From the NCBI RefSeq assembly GCF_900100265.1, contig NZ_LT629696.1, positions 1-64,000 of the forward strand: a DNA stretch of 64,000 nt. The letters run 5' to 3'. The notes beneath the pieces are model-generated. The model was not told the DNA's origin and did not search any database. It saw only the letters and a list, made by a program, of their open reading frames with translations. Numbering within the stretch: position 1 is the stretch's first letter; each line of letters begins with the position of its first letter. Positions 16,088 through 24,994 of this stretch are shown here, piece by piece. The DNA comes from Leifsonia sp. 466MF (GTDB taxonomy: Bacteria > Actinomycetota > Actinomycetes > Actinomycetales > Microbacteriaceae). A program made the position numbers and the translations under genes.

Positions 16088-17728
16088 ATGAGCTCGTTCT
16101 CCGATGAGTCCGCGCACTCCTTCTCCGCGGGCGCCGACCCCGAGCCCGAGAGTGATGACGACATCCGGCTCACGATCGATCGGGACGTGCTCCGGCTGTT
16201 CCAGAATGCCGTCGACGCGGGCGACTACGACGCGGCGACGGCGGTCGTCCGGGATCACTGGTTCGACGTCGTCATCGGGATCCGGCTGGGCTTCGCGCAG
16301 GTCGCCGAGCGCATCCCGGCGACAGAGCTTCACACGCGTCCGCTGCTCATGATGATGCTCGGCATCGCCTACAACCTGCAGCCGAACCGGCGGATGAAGG
16401 GGCTGCGCTACTTCGTCGGGGCGGCCCGGGCCGCGCGCCAAGGCGTAGACCGGGTGGGACCTGTCGACCGCGCGCTCATCCTCGCCAGCGAGAGCGCCGC
16501 CTACCGGCTGATCGGGCGCCCGCGCCTCGGGATCACACCGGCGCGGAAGGCCGTCGCCGCGCTGGACGGACTCACCTTGGATCAGCGCGCCGCCGTGCAG
16601 GCGTTGTCGCGCATCTACGCGCACGTGGGCACGACCCAGTTTTACGCGGGCCAGGTCGAGTCGGCCCTGGAGACGTTCGAGAAGGGGATGGCCGAATCGC
16701 CTCCCACCGGCTACTCCTCCGGCTTCGCCAACATCGCGATGGCGGCCGGCATCCACGCGCTGAGGGGCGACATCCACGAGGCGATGGCCTACATCGAACT
16801 GGCCCAGGACGAGCAGTGGACCGCCCAGCAGCGCTCCTGGTATCCGGGCACGTTCTACCGCGTCGCCGAGGCGGTCGTTGCGCTGGAGCGGTTCGACGCC
16901 GCGGAGGCGCGGGAGCAGCTGGCGGCGATGACCCACGATCGCCGGACGATCGAGCACTGGCGCGCCATCGCGGCGACCGAGGCGCTCGCCGATCTCGTCG
17001 CGGGTCGGCCCTCGGCCGGGCTCGCGGGGATCGACGCGTTCGCCGCACTCCGCGGGGCGGAGGGTCGCGGGGCGGCCGCTCGGCGCGAGCTCGCACCCTA
17101 TCGGGCGCTGCTGCACATCGCGCTCGGCGACCTCGCCGCGGCGTCTGCGGTGCTCCGGCAGCTGGAGGCGGGCAGCGTCCACCGCCACGTGGGCCTCGCC
17201 CGCGTCGAACTGGCCTTCGGCCGCACGGGCGCCGCGCTCCAGCAGGTGCGCCGAGTCGCCGGAGCGCCGATGGACGCACGCACCCATGCGGAGGTGCTGG
17301 CCCTGGAGGCCGCCGCGCTGCTGCGCTTCGCGAGCGGACCTCGTCGGACGGCGGCCGTGGACGAACTGGGCGAACTCCTCCGCGCAACGGGACAGCGGCT
17401 CGCCGTCGCGCAGGTTCCCGTGGACGACTTCCCGGCCGTGCGCGACGCCCTCGACGGCGCCGGCTTCGGCGACGTGCTCGCCGGCGTCCCCGCCCGCTCC
17501 CTCCTGTTGCCGCTGCCGGAGGGAGAGGCGCTGAGCAAGCGCGAACTCGCCGTCCTCGAGGTCTACCTGCGCATCCCGCGCGTGCCCCAGGTCGCGGAGG
17601 AGCTCGGCGTCTCGGTGAACACGGTCAAGAGCCAGATCCGCAGCATCTACCGGAAGCTGGATGTGTCCAACCGGGACGAGGCGATCGCCGTCGCCCTCGA
17701 CCGGCACCTGGTGCGGCTGCCCGACTGA
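16088..17728 (+). CDS. LuxR-type regulator with helical repeat domain
   Basis: 546-residue protein. Residues 1-470 are helical and TPR-like (alternating Ala/Leu-rich helices) without an ATPase P-loop, unlike the MalT/LAL group. The C-terminus is a LuxR helix-turn-helix: LSKRELAVLEVYLRI, PQVAEELGVSVNTVKSQIR, then IYRKLDVSNRDEAI. It sits 89 bp upstream of a four-gene oxidoreductase operon on the same strand and is the natural candidate to control it, though no operator is evident. The signal is unknown. Confidence 0.8.
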   Translation: MSSFSDESAHSFSAGADPEPESDDDIRLTIDRDVLRLFQNAVDAGDYDAATAVVRDHWFDVVIGIRLGFAQVAERIPATELHTRPLLMMMLGIAYNLQPNRRMKGLRYFVGAARAARQGVDRVGPVDRALILASESAAYRLIGRPRLGITPARKAVAALDGLTLDQRAAVQALSRIYAHVGTTQFYAGQVESALETFEKGMAESPPTGYSSGFANIAMAAGIHALRGDIHEAMAYIELAQDEQWTAQQRSWYPGTFYRVAEAVVALERFDAAEAREQLAAMTHDRRTIEHWRAIAATEALADLVAGRPSAGLAGIDAFAALRGAEGRGAAARRELAPYRALLHIALGDLAAASAVLRQLEAGSVHRHVGLARVELAFGRTGAALQQVRRVAGAPMDARTHAEVLALEAAALLRFASGPRRTAAVDELGELLRATGQRLAVAQVPVDDFPAVRDALDGAGFGDVLAGVPARSLLLPLPEGEALSKRELAVLEVYLRIPRVPQVAEELGVSVNTVKSQIRSIYRKLDVSNRDEAIAVALDRHLVRLPD

Positions 17729-17817
17729 CGTTCGCCGCAGCCCGACCGCGGCCCGGGCGCAGCACGATGCTCGATTCGTTCAAGAGTTGACCCGGGCGCC
17801 ATCCCTACGGTCGAACC

Positions 17818-19197
17818 ATGACCGGAATCGAGCGATTGCGCGAGCTCCTCGACGGGACCGTCCTCACCGCGGACTCTCCCGGCTACGACCGGGCACGCCG
17901 TCCGGAGAACCGTGCGTTCCGGGACACGCTCCCTGCTCTGATCGTGCTGTGCCGGTCGGAGGAGGACGTCGTTCGAGCGATCGCCTACGCACGCTCGACC
18001 GGACTCCGCCTGGTGCCGAGGGGAGGCGGTCACTGCTTCGCGGGTCGGTCCTCGACCGAGGGGATCGTCCTCGACCTGTCGGCCCTGAACGAGGTCGCCG
18101 TCCATCCGGACGGGACGGCCCTGATCGGGGCCGGTGCTCGCCTCGGAGCCGTCTACCGCGCCCTGCACGCGCACGGGCGCACGCTGCCCGCGGGATGCGG
18201 GCAGAGCGTCGGAATCGCCGGGCTGACGCTCGGAGGCGGGATCGGACTGCTCGGCCGTGCCTACGGGCTCACGTGCGATCGGCTCCTCGGTGCACGCGTC
18301 GTCCTCGCGGACGGCTCCGTGGTCGACTGCGATGCGCAGAACGAACCGGAGCTGTTCTGGGCGCTGCGCGGTGCCGGTGGCGGACAGTTCGGCGTCGTCA
18401 CCTCCCTCCGCTTCTCCACCCTCCCGGAACCCGCAGTGTGCCGGATCGAGGCGCACTGGCGCGACATCGACCCGCGTGCGGTGCTCACCGCGTGGCAGTC
18501 GTGGGCTCCCGACGCACCGGATGAGCTCACCCTGAATGCGACGGTCGAGAGGCAGCCGGATGGCTCCGGCCCGCGCGTCCACATCGACGGAGCGTCCACG
18601 TTGTCCGAGAGCCGCACGCGTGAACTCCTGCACGAGTTCGCGAGCCGCGCGGGCCGGCCCTCGCTGCTGGCGGTGAGCGAGCCGATGCCCTACTCGGCCC
18701 TGAAGGACGCGCTGTCGGATGACGCGAGGTCGTCGAGCGCGGAAAGCGTCCGCATCCGCTCGGAGTTCTTCGACCGTCCGATCGACGACGGCGCCGTCTC
18801 CGCGCTCGTGTCGTGCCTCGAGACGGGTGAGGGCTCACGCAGCCGACGCCTGACGTTCACCGCACTGGCCGGCGCGTACAACCACATGGCAGAGACCGGG
18901 ACCGCGTTCGCCCACCGCGGGCAACGATTCCTGCTCGAGCACGCCGGAACACCGGGCGACCCCTGGATCGATGCGTCGTGGGAGCTCGCACACGAACATG
19001 CCTCCGGTCGCGTCTATCCCAACTTCCCGGACCCGGCGCTCGAAGATCCGCTTCGCGCGTACCACGGTGCGAACGGCCCCCGGCTGTCCGCCGTGAAGCA
19101 GCGGTACGACCCGCGCCGGTTCTTCGACTTCCCGCAGGCTGTTCCGCCCGCGGGTGCAGAACGCCCAACCGACAACACGAAAGAGGTTCACCCATGA
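17818..19197 (+). CDS. FAD-linked oxidase, BBE type
   Basis: 459-residue flavoprotein oxidase. The PCMH FAD-binding domain shows LVPRGGGHCFAGRSS, with His72 in the position that forms the covalent flavin bond in berberine-bridge-type enzymes, and GCGQSVGIAGLTLGGGIGLL. The BBE tail is KQRYDPRRFFDFPQAV. Relatives oxidise sugars, alcohols or alkaloids with O2. TACGGT lies 6 nt before the ATG, a leaderless-type promoter. First gene of an operon; its stop overlaps the next start by 4 nt. Confidence 0.83.
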   Translation: MTGIERLRELLDGTVLTADSPGYDRARRPENRAFRDTLPALIVLCRSEEDVVRAIAYARSTGLRLVPRGGGHCFAGRSSTEGIVLDLSALNEVAVHPDGTALIGAGARLGAVYRALHAHGRTLPAGCGQSVGIAGLTLGGGIGLLGRAYGLTCDRLLGARVVLADGSVVDCDAQNEPELFWALRGAGGGQFGVVTSLRFSTLPEPAVCRIEAHWRDIDPRAVLTAWQSWAPDAPDELTLNATVERQPDGSGPRVHIDGASTLSESRTRELLHEFASRAGRPSLLAVSEPMPYSALKDALSDDARSSSAESVRIRSEFFDRPIDDGAVSALVSCLETGEGSRSRRLTFTALAGAYNHMAETGTAFAHRGQRFLLEHAGTPGDPWIDASWELAHEHASGRVYPNFPDPALEDPLRAYHGANGPRLSAVKQRYDPRRFFDFPQAVPPAGAERPTDNTKEVHP

Positions 19198-19787
19198 GCA
19201 AAGTGATCTGCGGCCTGGCCGTCTCCGTCGACGGCTACATCACCGGCCGCGAACCAGGACCGGGCCGCGGGCTCGGCGACGGCGGCGTCCTGTTCGACTG
19301 GTACGGCAGCGGCGACGTGCCCAGCCAGGTGTTCGACGGATTCCGCCTGACGGAGCCGAGCGCACGCATCTTCGACGAGCTGGCGTCCCGCGTCGGCGCA
19401 ACGCTCGCGGGCCACACCACCTACACCGACTCCAACCGCTTCGCCGAGGGGGCACCGCATCCCACCGCGCCGCTCGTCGTCCTCAGTCACTCGGACTTTC
19501 CGCCGGCCAACCCACGGCAGACCATCGTCAGCACCGGCATCCACGATGCCGTCGACGTCGCCAAACGCGCGGCGGCCGGAAAGGATGTCGGGCTGATGGG
19601 CGGAGTGCTCGTGACGGAGGCGCTCGCCGCCGGCCTGGTCGACGAGCTGATCCTGCATCAGGTGCCGATCCTGCTCGGCGCCGGACGGCGCTTCTTCCAC
19701 GAGCTGCCGCAGCACATCCGGCTGGGGATCCTCGAGGTCGTCGCGGCCCCCGATGTCACGCACCTGCACTACGAGGTGAAGCGATGA
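19194..19787 (+). CDS. Dihydrofolate reductase-fold protein (RibD C-terminal type)
   Basis: 197-residue protein of the RibD_C/DHFR superfamily, starting SKVICGLAVSVDGYITG, with the NADPH-site segments VGATLAGHTTYTD and AAAGKDVGLMGGVLVTEA and the ending VDELILHQVPILLGAGRRFF. Members are NADPH-dependent reductases of mostly unknown substrate. ATG overlaps the preceding stop (ATGA) with AAAGAGG upstream, and its own stop overlaps the next start in the same way. Probably a partner reductase in the same small-molecule pathway as the flavin oxidase. Confidence 0.82.
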   Translation: MSKVICGLAVSVDGYITGREPGPGRGLGDGGVLFDWYGSGDVPSQVFDGFRLTEPSARIFDELASRVGATLAGHTTYTDSNRFAEGAPHPTAPLVVLSHSDFPPANPRQTIVSTGIHDAVDVAKRAAAGKDVGLMGGVLVTEALAAGLVDELILHQVPILLGAGRRFFHELPQHIRLGILEVVAAPDVTHLHYEVKR

Positions 19788-20704
19788 TCCTCGTCACCGG
19801 CGGTCTCGGGATGATCGGAGCGCACACCGCCGCCGCCCTCGTCGACCGCGGGCACGAGGTCGTCGTCACCGCCCACCGCACGACCGAGGTGCCGTCGTTC
19901 CTCGACGGACGCGTCACCGTCGAGAACGTGGACATCGCCGACCGGGACGCGTTCCTGGCGCTGGGCGACCGACACGACATCCGGGACATCGTGCATCTCG
20001 CCGGCAGCATCCCGGAAGCGGACCCCATCGAGTTCTTCCGGCGCGACACCGCCGGGCTCTTCAACGCCCTCGAAGCCGCCCGCAGGTGGGAGGTGGGCCG
20101 GTTCGCCGTTGCGAGCAGTATCGGCGTCTACACCGGTCGCCCCGAAATCCCGTGGACGGAAGGTCTCGACCTCCCGTCGGCCGATCTTCCGCACGCGATC
20201 GTCGCGTTCAAGAAGGCGGTGGAGCCGCTCACGCTGTTCGCGCTGGCGGGGACCGGCGTGCATCCCGTGCTCTTGCGGATCGGGAGCACGTGGGGACCGC
20301 TCATGGACCCGGAATCGCCTTTCAATCCCATCCCGCCCGCTGTCGGAGCGCTGCGTCGGGGCGAGCAGCCACCGGCGCTGCATGCCGACGACGGCGGCGA
20401 CTTCGGCTATGCCCCGGACACCGGTCGCACGATCGCGCTCCTGATGACCGCCGACGTGCTGGATCACACCGTCTACAACGTCTCGAGCGGGCACCGCTAC
20501 ACCCACCGCGAACTCGCCGAAGCCCTGAACGCCGCGTTCCCCGAGACGCCGGTGCGGTTGCTGGAGGGTCGCTCCACTGGGCCGGGAGAACATCCGTACC
20601 TCGATATCTCCCGTCTCCGGGCAGAGACGGGTTTCACGCCGGAGTTCGACGTCGCGGCCGCGGTCGCCGACTACGTGGCCTGGCGCAACGCCCACAGCCG
20701 CTGA
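19784..20704 (+). CDS. NAD-dependent epimerase/dehydratase-like protein
   Basis: 306-residue extended SDR. The Rossmann motif TGGLGMIG opens the protein, and ASSIGVYTGRP supplies the active-site serine region. The usual Tyr-x-x-x-Lys is altered: the sequence reads PHAIVAFKKAVEP, where the lysine aligns but the tyrosine position is isoleucine. The C-terminal half resembles nucleotide-sugar epimerases (YNVSSGHRYTHRELAEAL). It may therefore bind NAD(P)(H) without classical catalysis, or use another residue. Four-base overlaps with the gene before it. Confidence 0.78.
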   Translation: MILVTGGLGMIGAHTAAALVDRGHEVVVTAHRTTEVPSFLDGRVTVENVDIADRDAFLALGDRHDIRDIVHLAGSIPEADPIEFFRRDTAGLFNALEAARRWEVGRFAVASSIGVYTGRPEIPWTEGLDLPSADLPHAIVAFKKAVEPLTLFALAGTGVHPVLLRIGSTWGPLMDPESPFNPIPPAVGALRRGEQPPALHADDGGDFGYAPDTGRTIALLMTADVLDHTVYNVSSGHRYTHRELAEALNAAFPETPVRLLEGRSTGPGEHPYLDISRLRAETGFTPEFDVAAAVADYVAWRNAHSR

Positions 20705-20733
20705 ACCACCACGACCAGAGAGGGAGGAAGCCG

Positions 20734-21087
20734 ATGGAAACGGTGATGGGAATCGCCCGATTCGTGTTCCACGCGGGTGCCGTCGACGAGTTCACACGAC
20801 TGTCCAGGCAGTGCGTGCAGATCGTCGAGCAGGAGGATACGGGGACGACGCGGTACGAGGTGTACCTCAACGCCGATCGGACGGAGGCGATCGTGATCGA
20901 GGAATACGTCGACGCCGCCGCGTTCTTCGATCACCTCGCACACATCGGGCCCGACCTGATGGCGGCCATCTCGGCAACCGGAACGCTCACCGGCGAGGTC
21001 CTGGGCAGCCCGAGCGCGGAACTGCGCGAACAGCTGGAGAACGCACCGGTCTCTCTTTTCGCTCCGCACTTGCGCGCAATTACCTGA
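20734..21087 (+). CDS. Antibiotic biosynthesis monooxygenase (ABM) domain protein
   Basis: 117-residue dimeric alpha-beta barrel protein of the ABM/YgiN type. ARFVFHAGAVDEFTRLSRQC, TTRYEVYLNAD and VIEEYVDAAAFFDHLAHIGP are the family's strand-helix pattern. Such proteins act as cofactor-free monooxygenases or quinone-handling factors. AGGGAGG lies just upstream. Last of the four-gene oxidoreductase operon, 29 bp after the epimerase-like gene. Confidence 0.78.
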   Translation: METVMGIARFVFHAGAVDEFTRLSRQCVQIVEQEDTGTTRYEVYLNADRTEAIVIEEYVDAAAFFDHLAHIGPDLMAAISATGTLTGEVLGSPSAELREQLENAPVSLFAPHLRAIT

Positions 21088-21105
21088 TTAAGTAAATATG
21101 GACAG

Positions 21106-21705
21106 GTGACTCCTGCAACTCGTCCTTATCGGTCCACCGAGGAGCGTCGGCGCGAGATCGTCGACGCGACGATCGCGGTGCTGGCCGAGCGGGGCTTCGC
21201 CGCCACCTCGTTCGCCCGCATCTGCGAGGACGCCGGCCTCAGCAGCACCCGGATGATCTCGTACCATTTCGCCGACAAAGCGGCCCTGATGCAGGCGGTG
21301 GTCGCGCACGTGGTCGACGGCGCGGCCGCCGTGATGGTGCCGGCGATGGAGGGCGCCAGCACCTGGCGAGGCAAGCTCGCGGCGTACATCACCACCAACC
21401 TCCGGTACCTGGCCGACAACCGCCTCGCCGCGCGCGCGGTGATCGAGGTCATCGCCAACGCGCCGCGCGCCGACAACGGCCTCCGGGAGGACACCTCGGC
21501 GCTGCTGCTGTCGGTGCTGCTCTCACACGGCCAGGAGGCCGGCGAGTTCCGCGAGTTCGACACCCTCGTGGTCGCGCGCTCGATCCGGGCGACGATCGAC
21601 GCGTTCGCCACGACGATGCCCGGCTCCCCCTCCGCCACCGATGCGGCGATCGCCGAGATCGTCGATCTCTTCGACCGCGCGACCCGACAAGGAGAACCCT
21701 CATGA
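21106..21705 (+). CDS. TetR-family regulator
   Basis: 199-residue TetR regulator: RREIVDATIAVLAERGFAATSFARICEDAGLS then MISYHFADKAALMQAV form the DNA-binding domain. The GTG start lacks a clear Shine-Dalgarno sequence; a TAAATA hexamer lies 7 nt before it. Its ATGA overlap with the following membrane-protein gene makes the two an operon. It is 18 bp downstream of the oxidoreductase operon and could also respond to that pathway. Ligand unknown. Confidence 0.83.
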   Translation: MTPATRPYRSTEERRREIVDATIAVLAERGFAATSFARICEDAGLSSTRMISYHFADKAALMQAVVAHVVDGAAAVMVPAMEGASTWRGKLAAYITTNLRYLADNRLAARAVIEVIANAPRADNGLREDTSALLLSVLLSHGQEAGEFREFDTLVVARSIRATIDAFATTMPGSPSATDAAIAEIVDLFDRATRQGEPS

Positions 21706-22124
21706 CGTCCACCGTCGCTCACCCGCTCGAGGTGCATTCCGCTCTCGCAGCCGTCACCCGGCTCTGGGTGCTGTGCGCCGCCGTGTCCTTGACCGCCCTC
21801 GGTGTGGCGGCGATCCTGAGCGCGGTCGATCCCGCCGACGTGAACTGGGTGGTCTGGCTCCGTGGCGCCGTCGTCGCCGGAGCGAGCATCGTCTTCATCT
21901 TCGTCACCCGGGCCGCCGCGCGGGGCAACCGCACGGCCTACACCCGGATGCGGTGGATCTCACTGCTCGCGCCGATCGGCATCGTCGTGATCATCGTCGC
22001 ACCGGACACGGGCTATCCGATCTGGATGAAGGTCGAGCAGGCTGCGGTCGGCGCCATCATCGCGATCATCGCGGTGTTCCTGAACAGGCGGGTCGTGCGC
22101 CGGGCGTTCGCCAGGGTTCGCTGA
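21702..22124 (+). CDS. Small four-helix membrane protein
   Basis: 140 residues with four predicted membrane segments (about 15-35, 45-68, 80-97, 108-128) separated by short loops such as AAARGNRTAYTRMRW. No family recognised with confidence. It is translationally coupled to the TetR gene, so it is probably the regulator's target or a ligand exporter/sensor accessory. Confidence 0.7.
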   Translation: MTSTVAHPLEVHSALAAVTRLWVLCAAVSLTALGVAAILSAVDPADVNWVVWLRGAVVAGASIVFIFVTRAAARGNRTAYTRMRWISLLAPIGIVVIIVAPDTGYPIWMKVEQAAVGAIIAIIAVFLNRRVVRRAFARVR

Positions 22125-22149
22125 CGACGGGGGTCGGAGAGGGGGGAGC

Positions 22150-23091
22150 ATGGAATCGTATGTCGAGCGGCCGCCGACGCCGGCGCTCGCGCGGGTGGTG
22201 CGCACGATCTGGATCCACCGCACCGGCGACGCCCCGTACGTCCAACGCCACCTCCCGACCGGCGGTGTCGAGATCCACGTGCCGCTCGGCGGTCAGCCCC
22301 GGCTGATGGGGCCACTGACCGGGCCGCGGCTGGAGGTCATCCCGCCGCACACCACTATCGTCGGCGCCCGGTTCCTGCCCGCCGGCGCGCCGCCGCTGCC
22401 GGTCATGCTCGACGAACTGGTCGATGAAAACGTCGGTCTGTCGGAGGTGTGGGGCGGATCCGCGGAGCGCCTCGGCGAGGCCATGGCGCTGTCCGGCCGG
22501 GACGAGCGCGCCGTGGCCGTCCTGGAGGCGTTCCTTCTCGGGGAGTTCCGCGCGGCGGAGCGGATCGACCGGGCCATCCGGGAGGCCGTCTCCGCGCTGA
22601 TGCCGTGGCGACCCCACGATGTCGGTGCCGTCGCGGCACATGTCGCGCTGTCGGAGAGTCAGCTGCGACGTCGCTCCCTCCACACGGTCGGGCTCAGCCC
22701 GAAGGTGCTTCAGCGGACCCTCCGCTTCCAAGGATTCCTGGCGCTGGCACAGGCCGGCGTAGCGGCGAGCGGACGACGCGGAAGCGACGGGATCGCCGGG
22801 ATCGCCGTCGACGCGGGATACGCCGACCAGGCCCACCTGAACCGGGAATGCCTGCGACTGACCGGGCTCACGCCCAGCCGGTTGCTGCACGGCGATGTCG
22901 AGCGCTGTGCCTGCGGCCACGACCACTCCGCGTCGTACCTTCCGTTCCTCGCCAGCCGCTCACCGGGGCTCACCCCAGTGTCGGAGCTTTTCCGGATCCG
23001 CCACGACCCAAAGGTGGTCGACGGCCCCGACGACGCCGTCCGCGACAACGACGGCGAAGACGCGTCCCTCACGGGAGGCGACGAGTCCTGA
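22150..23091 (+). CDS. AraC-family regulator
   Basis: 313 residues. The N-terminal half is a cupin-like ligand domain of the DUF6597 type (HLPTGGVEIHVPLGG, VVGARFLPAGAPPL-like segment). The C-terminal AraC DNA-binding domain has VAAHVALSESQLRRRSLHTVGLSPKVLQR and GIAVDAGYADQAHLNRECLRLTGLTPS. A Cys/His cluster CACGHDH follows. GAGGGGGGAG precedes the ATG. Its last 132 nt lie antisense to the small SnoaL-like gene on the other strand; the C-terminal 40 residues look non-domain and may owe their sequence to that overlap. Confidence 0.82.
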   Translation: MESYVERPPTPALARVVRTIWIHRTGDAPYVQRHLPTGGVEIHVPLGGQPRLMGPLTGPRLEVIPPHTTIVGARFLPAGAPPLPVMLDELVDENVGLSEVWGGSAERLGEAMALSGRDERAVAVLEAFLLGEFRAAERIDRAIREAVSALMPWRPHDVGAVAAHVALSESQLRRRSLHTVGLSPKVLQRTLRFQGFLALAQAGVAASGRRGSDGIAGIAVDAGYADQAHLNRECLRLTGLTPSRLLHGDVERCACGHDHSASYLPFLASRSPGLTPVSELFRIRHDPKVVDGPDDAVRDNDGEDASLTGGDES

Positions 23092-23391
23092 GCGCCCGTT
23101 CATCGGCCGGATGTCCAGACCGAGCGATGCGGGGTCGCCGAGCAGGCCGTGCAGGAGCGTCAGCCCCGAGGCGTTGCCGACAGCCACCGGAAGGGATGCG
23201 TCGCCGCCGCAGTCCACCACCACGTGGACGTCCGGGCCGAGCAGCCGAGCCAGGGCCGGTGCGTCGCCGGCGAGGTAGGCGTCGCGCAGCGAGGTCGTCA
23301 GAGCCGCGGCTGCGGCGGCCGCCTCCGCCTCATGCCGCGCCCGCCCGCGCCGCGCCCGACTGGGCCTCCTCGGTGTGCGTGATCGCCTCAT
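22960..23391 (-). CDS. Stand-alone SnoaL-like domain, sigma ECF41 C-terminal type
   Basis: 143-residue protein whose body matches the C-terminal domain of the ECF41/SigJ sigma factor encoded at 26431-27321: HVVVDCGGD corresponds to the sigma DGGG motif and HLWVVADPEKL to its NPxKL motif, with NGRSGLVASREGRVFAVVVAD between. A helical Ala-rich N-terminus precedes it. ATG 23391 has GGAGG before it, inside the end of the cytochrome b gene (62-nt overlap), so it is last in an NDH-2/cytochrome b operon. Possibly a decoy or modulator of the sigma factor; a small-molecule-binding role is the alternative. Confidence 0.65.
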   Translation of the reverse strand: MRRSRTPRRPSRARRGRARHEAEAAAAAAALTTSLRDAYLAGDAPALARLLGPDVHVVVDCGGDASLPVAVGNASGLTLLHGLLGDPASLGLDIRPMNGRSGLVASREGRVFAVVVADGVVGAVDHLWVVADPEKLRHWGEPR

Positions 23392-24994
23392 CCGTTCGTC
23401 CTCCGGCGACGACCTCGTCGCGGGTCAGCGGGCCCACCGGCTCCAAGCGGTCTTCGAAGAACACCCGGGCGAGAGCCGCCCGGAGCCGTTCGGTGGGCCG
23501 GAGCCGCCCGTCCTCGTCCGGCCTGGCGTCGACCGGGTGCACGGCGACCGGGCCGGCCAGGCGGTACCGCTCGGCCGCATCCACCGATCCGTGGACCTCC
23601 ACGTACTCGCCGCCGGGCAGCCGCACGATGCGCCCGGTCTCGTACCCGTGCAGCAGGATGTCGCGGTCGCGCTTCTGCAGCGCGAGGCACACCCGCCGGG
23701 TGACGACGAACGCCACGACAGGACCCAGCACCACGAGCGCCTGGTAGCCGGCCACCACCGACTCCACCGTGAGGTGGAAATGGGTGGCCACGAGATCGGC
23801 GCTCCCCGCGCCCCAGAGGGCGGCGTAGAAGACGATGCCCGAGACGCCGAGGCCGGTGCGCGTCGGCTCGTTGCGCGGGCGGTCGAGGAGGTGGTGGTCG
23901 CGGTGGTCGCCGGTCACCCACTCCTCGACGAACGGATACACGGCGATCGCGAGAAGGTAGAGCCCGACCACCGCGAGGGGGATCAGGATCGCGAGCGTCC
24001 AGGTGCGGCCGAGCCACTCGAACTCCCAGCCGGGCGGGACGAGGCGGAGTGCTCCGTCGAGGAAGCCCGTGTACCAGTCCGGCTGGCTGCCCGCCGACGC
24101 GTCGCCGGGCGAGGAGGGTCCGTAGAGCCAGATCGGGCTGATCGTGACCGTCGCGGCGATGAGGACGATCGCGCCGGTCGCGATGGCGAGGAGGCCGCCC
24201 GCACGCGCCGCCAGGTTCGGCAGAACCGGGACCCCGACGATCCGCTCCTCCGTGCGGCCCGGGCCGGCGAACTGCGCGGGCTTGTCGAGGTACGCCCGTC
24301 GCGCCCGCGCCGCGAGCAGCAGAACGAGCAGCGCCGGCACCACGGCGACGTGGATGGGGTAGAGGTTCTCGATGATCCGCCCCGGGAACTCGCCCCCGAA
24401 CAGCAGCGCGGACAGCCACGTGCCGACGACAGGGATGCCGAGGACGATGCCCTCCACGATCCGCAGTCCGGTGCCGGACAGCATGTCGTCCGGGAGCGCG
24501 TAGCCGCTCCAGCCGCCGAGCAGGGCGGTGATCAGCAGGCCGAACAGCAGCACCCACGACAGCCGGCGGGGACGGCGGAACGCGCCGGTGAAGAACGACA
24601 CCGCCAGCTGCAGCATGATCGCGGCCGGGAGCAGGAGTCCCGCCCAGTGGTGCGCCTGGCGCACGAGCAGGCCGCCGGGCACCTCGAACGTGATCGCCAG
24701 CGTCGACTGCAGGGCCTTCGACATCTCGGCGCCCGCGAGCGGCGTGTAGGGGCCGTCATAGGTCACGCGCGTGCTCGACGGCGTGTAGACGAACATGAGG
24801 ATGAAGCCGGTCACGAACAGCACCAGGACGCACGCGAACGCGATGACCCCGAACATGTTCGTCCAGTGCAGCGGCACGCGCCGGGTCCGGAGCTCGTCGC
24901 GGAGTGCGGCGACACGGCGTCCTGCAGCGCTGTTCGAGACGACTCCGGCGAGCCGTGCCGTCGCGGAGGGCCGGTGCCTGCGGTCGACGGGCAT
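23330..24994 (-). CDS. Divergent cytochrome b (QcrB-like) with one heme site
   Basis: 554-residue membrane protein clearly related to actinobacterial QcrB: RQAHHWAGLLLPAAIML, FFTGAFRRPR, GYALPDDMLSGTGLRI, ENLYPIHVAVVPALL, FAGPGRTEE and the Qo-site PDWY (305-308). One heme ligand pair is intact (His115, His215). The second pair is gone: the residue 14 after His115 is Gln129 (MLQLAVSF), and Ala229/Arg230 stand where the second helix-D histidine belongs. No Rieske or cytochrome c gene is nearby. Its ATG overlaps the NDH-2 stop by one base. It may shuttle electrons or quinones in a single-heme mode; function is inferred. Confidence 0.85.
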   Translation of the reverse strand: MPVDRRHRPSATARLAGVVSNSAAGRRVAALRDELRTRRVPLHWTNMFGVIAFACVLVLFVTGFILMFVYTPSSTRVTYDGPYTPLAGAEMSKALQSTLAITFEVPGGLLVRQAHHWAGLLLPAAIMLQLAVSFFTGAFRRPRRLSWVLLFGLLITALLGGWSGYALPDDMLSGTGLRIVEGIVLGIPVVGTWLSALLFGGEFPGRIIENLYPIHVAVVPALLVLLLAARARRAYLDKPAQFAGPGRTEERIVGVPVLPNLAARAGGLLAIATGAIVLIAATVTISPIWLYGPSSPGDASAGSQPDWYTGFLDGALRLVPPGWEFEWLGRTWTLAILIPLAVVGLYLLAIAVYPFVEEWVTGDHRDHHLLDRPRNEPTRTGLGVSGIVFYAALWGAGSADLVATHFHLTVESVVAGYQALVVLGPVVAFVVTRRVCLALQKRDRDILLHGYETGRIVRLPGGEYVEVHGSVDAAERYRLAGPVAVHPVDARPDEDGRLRPTERLRAALARVFFEDRLEPVGPLTRDEVVAGGRTDEAITHTEEAQSGAARAGAA

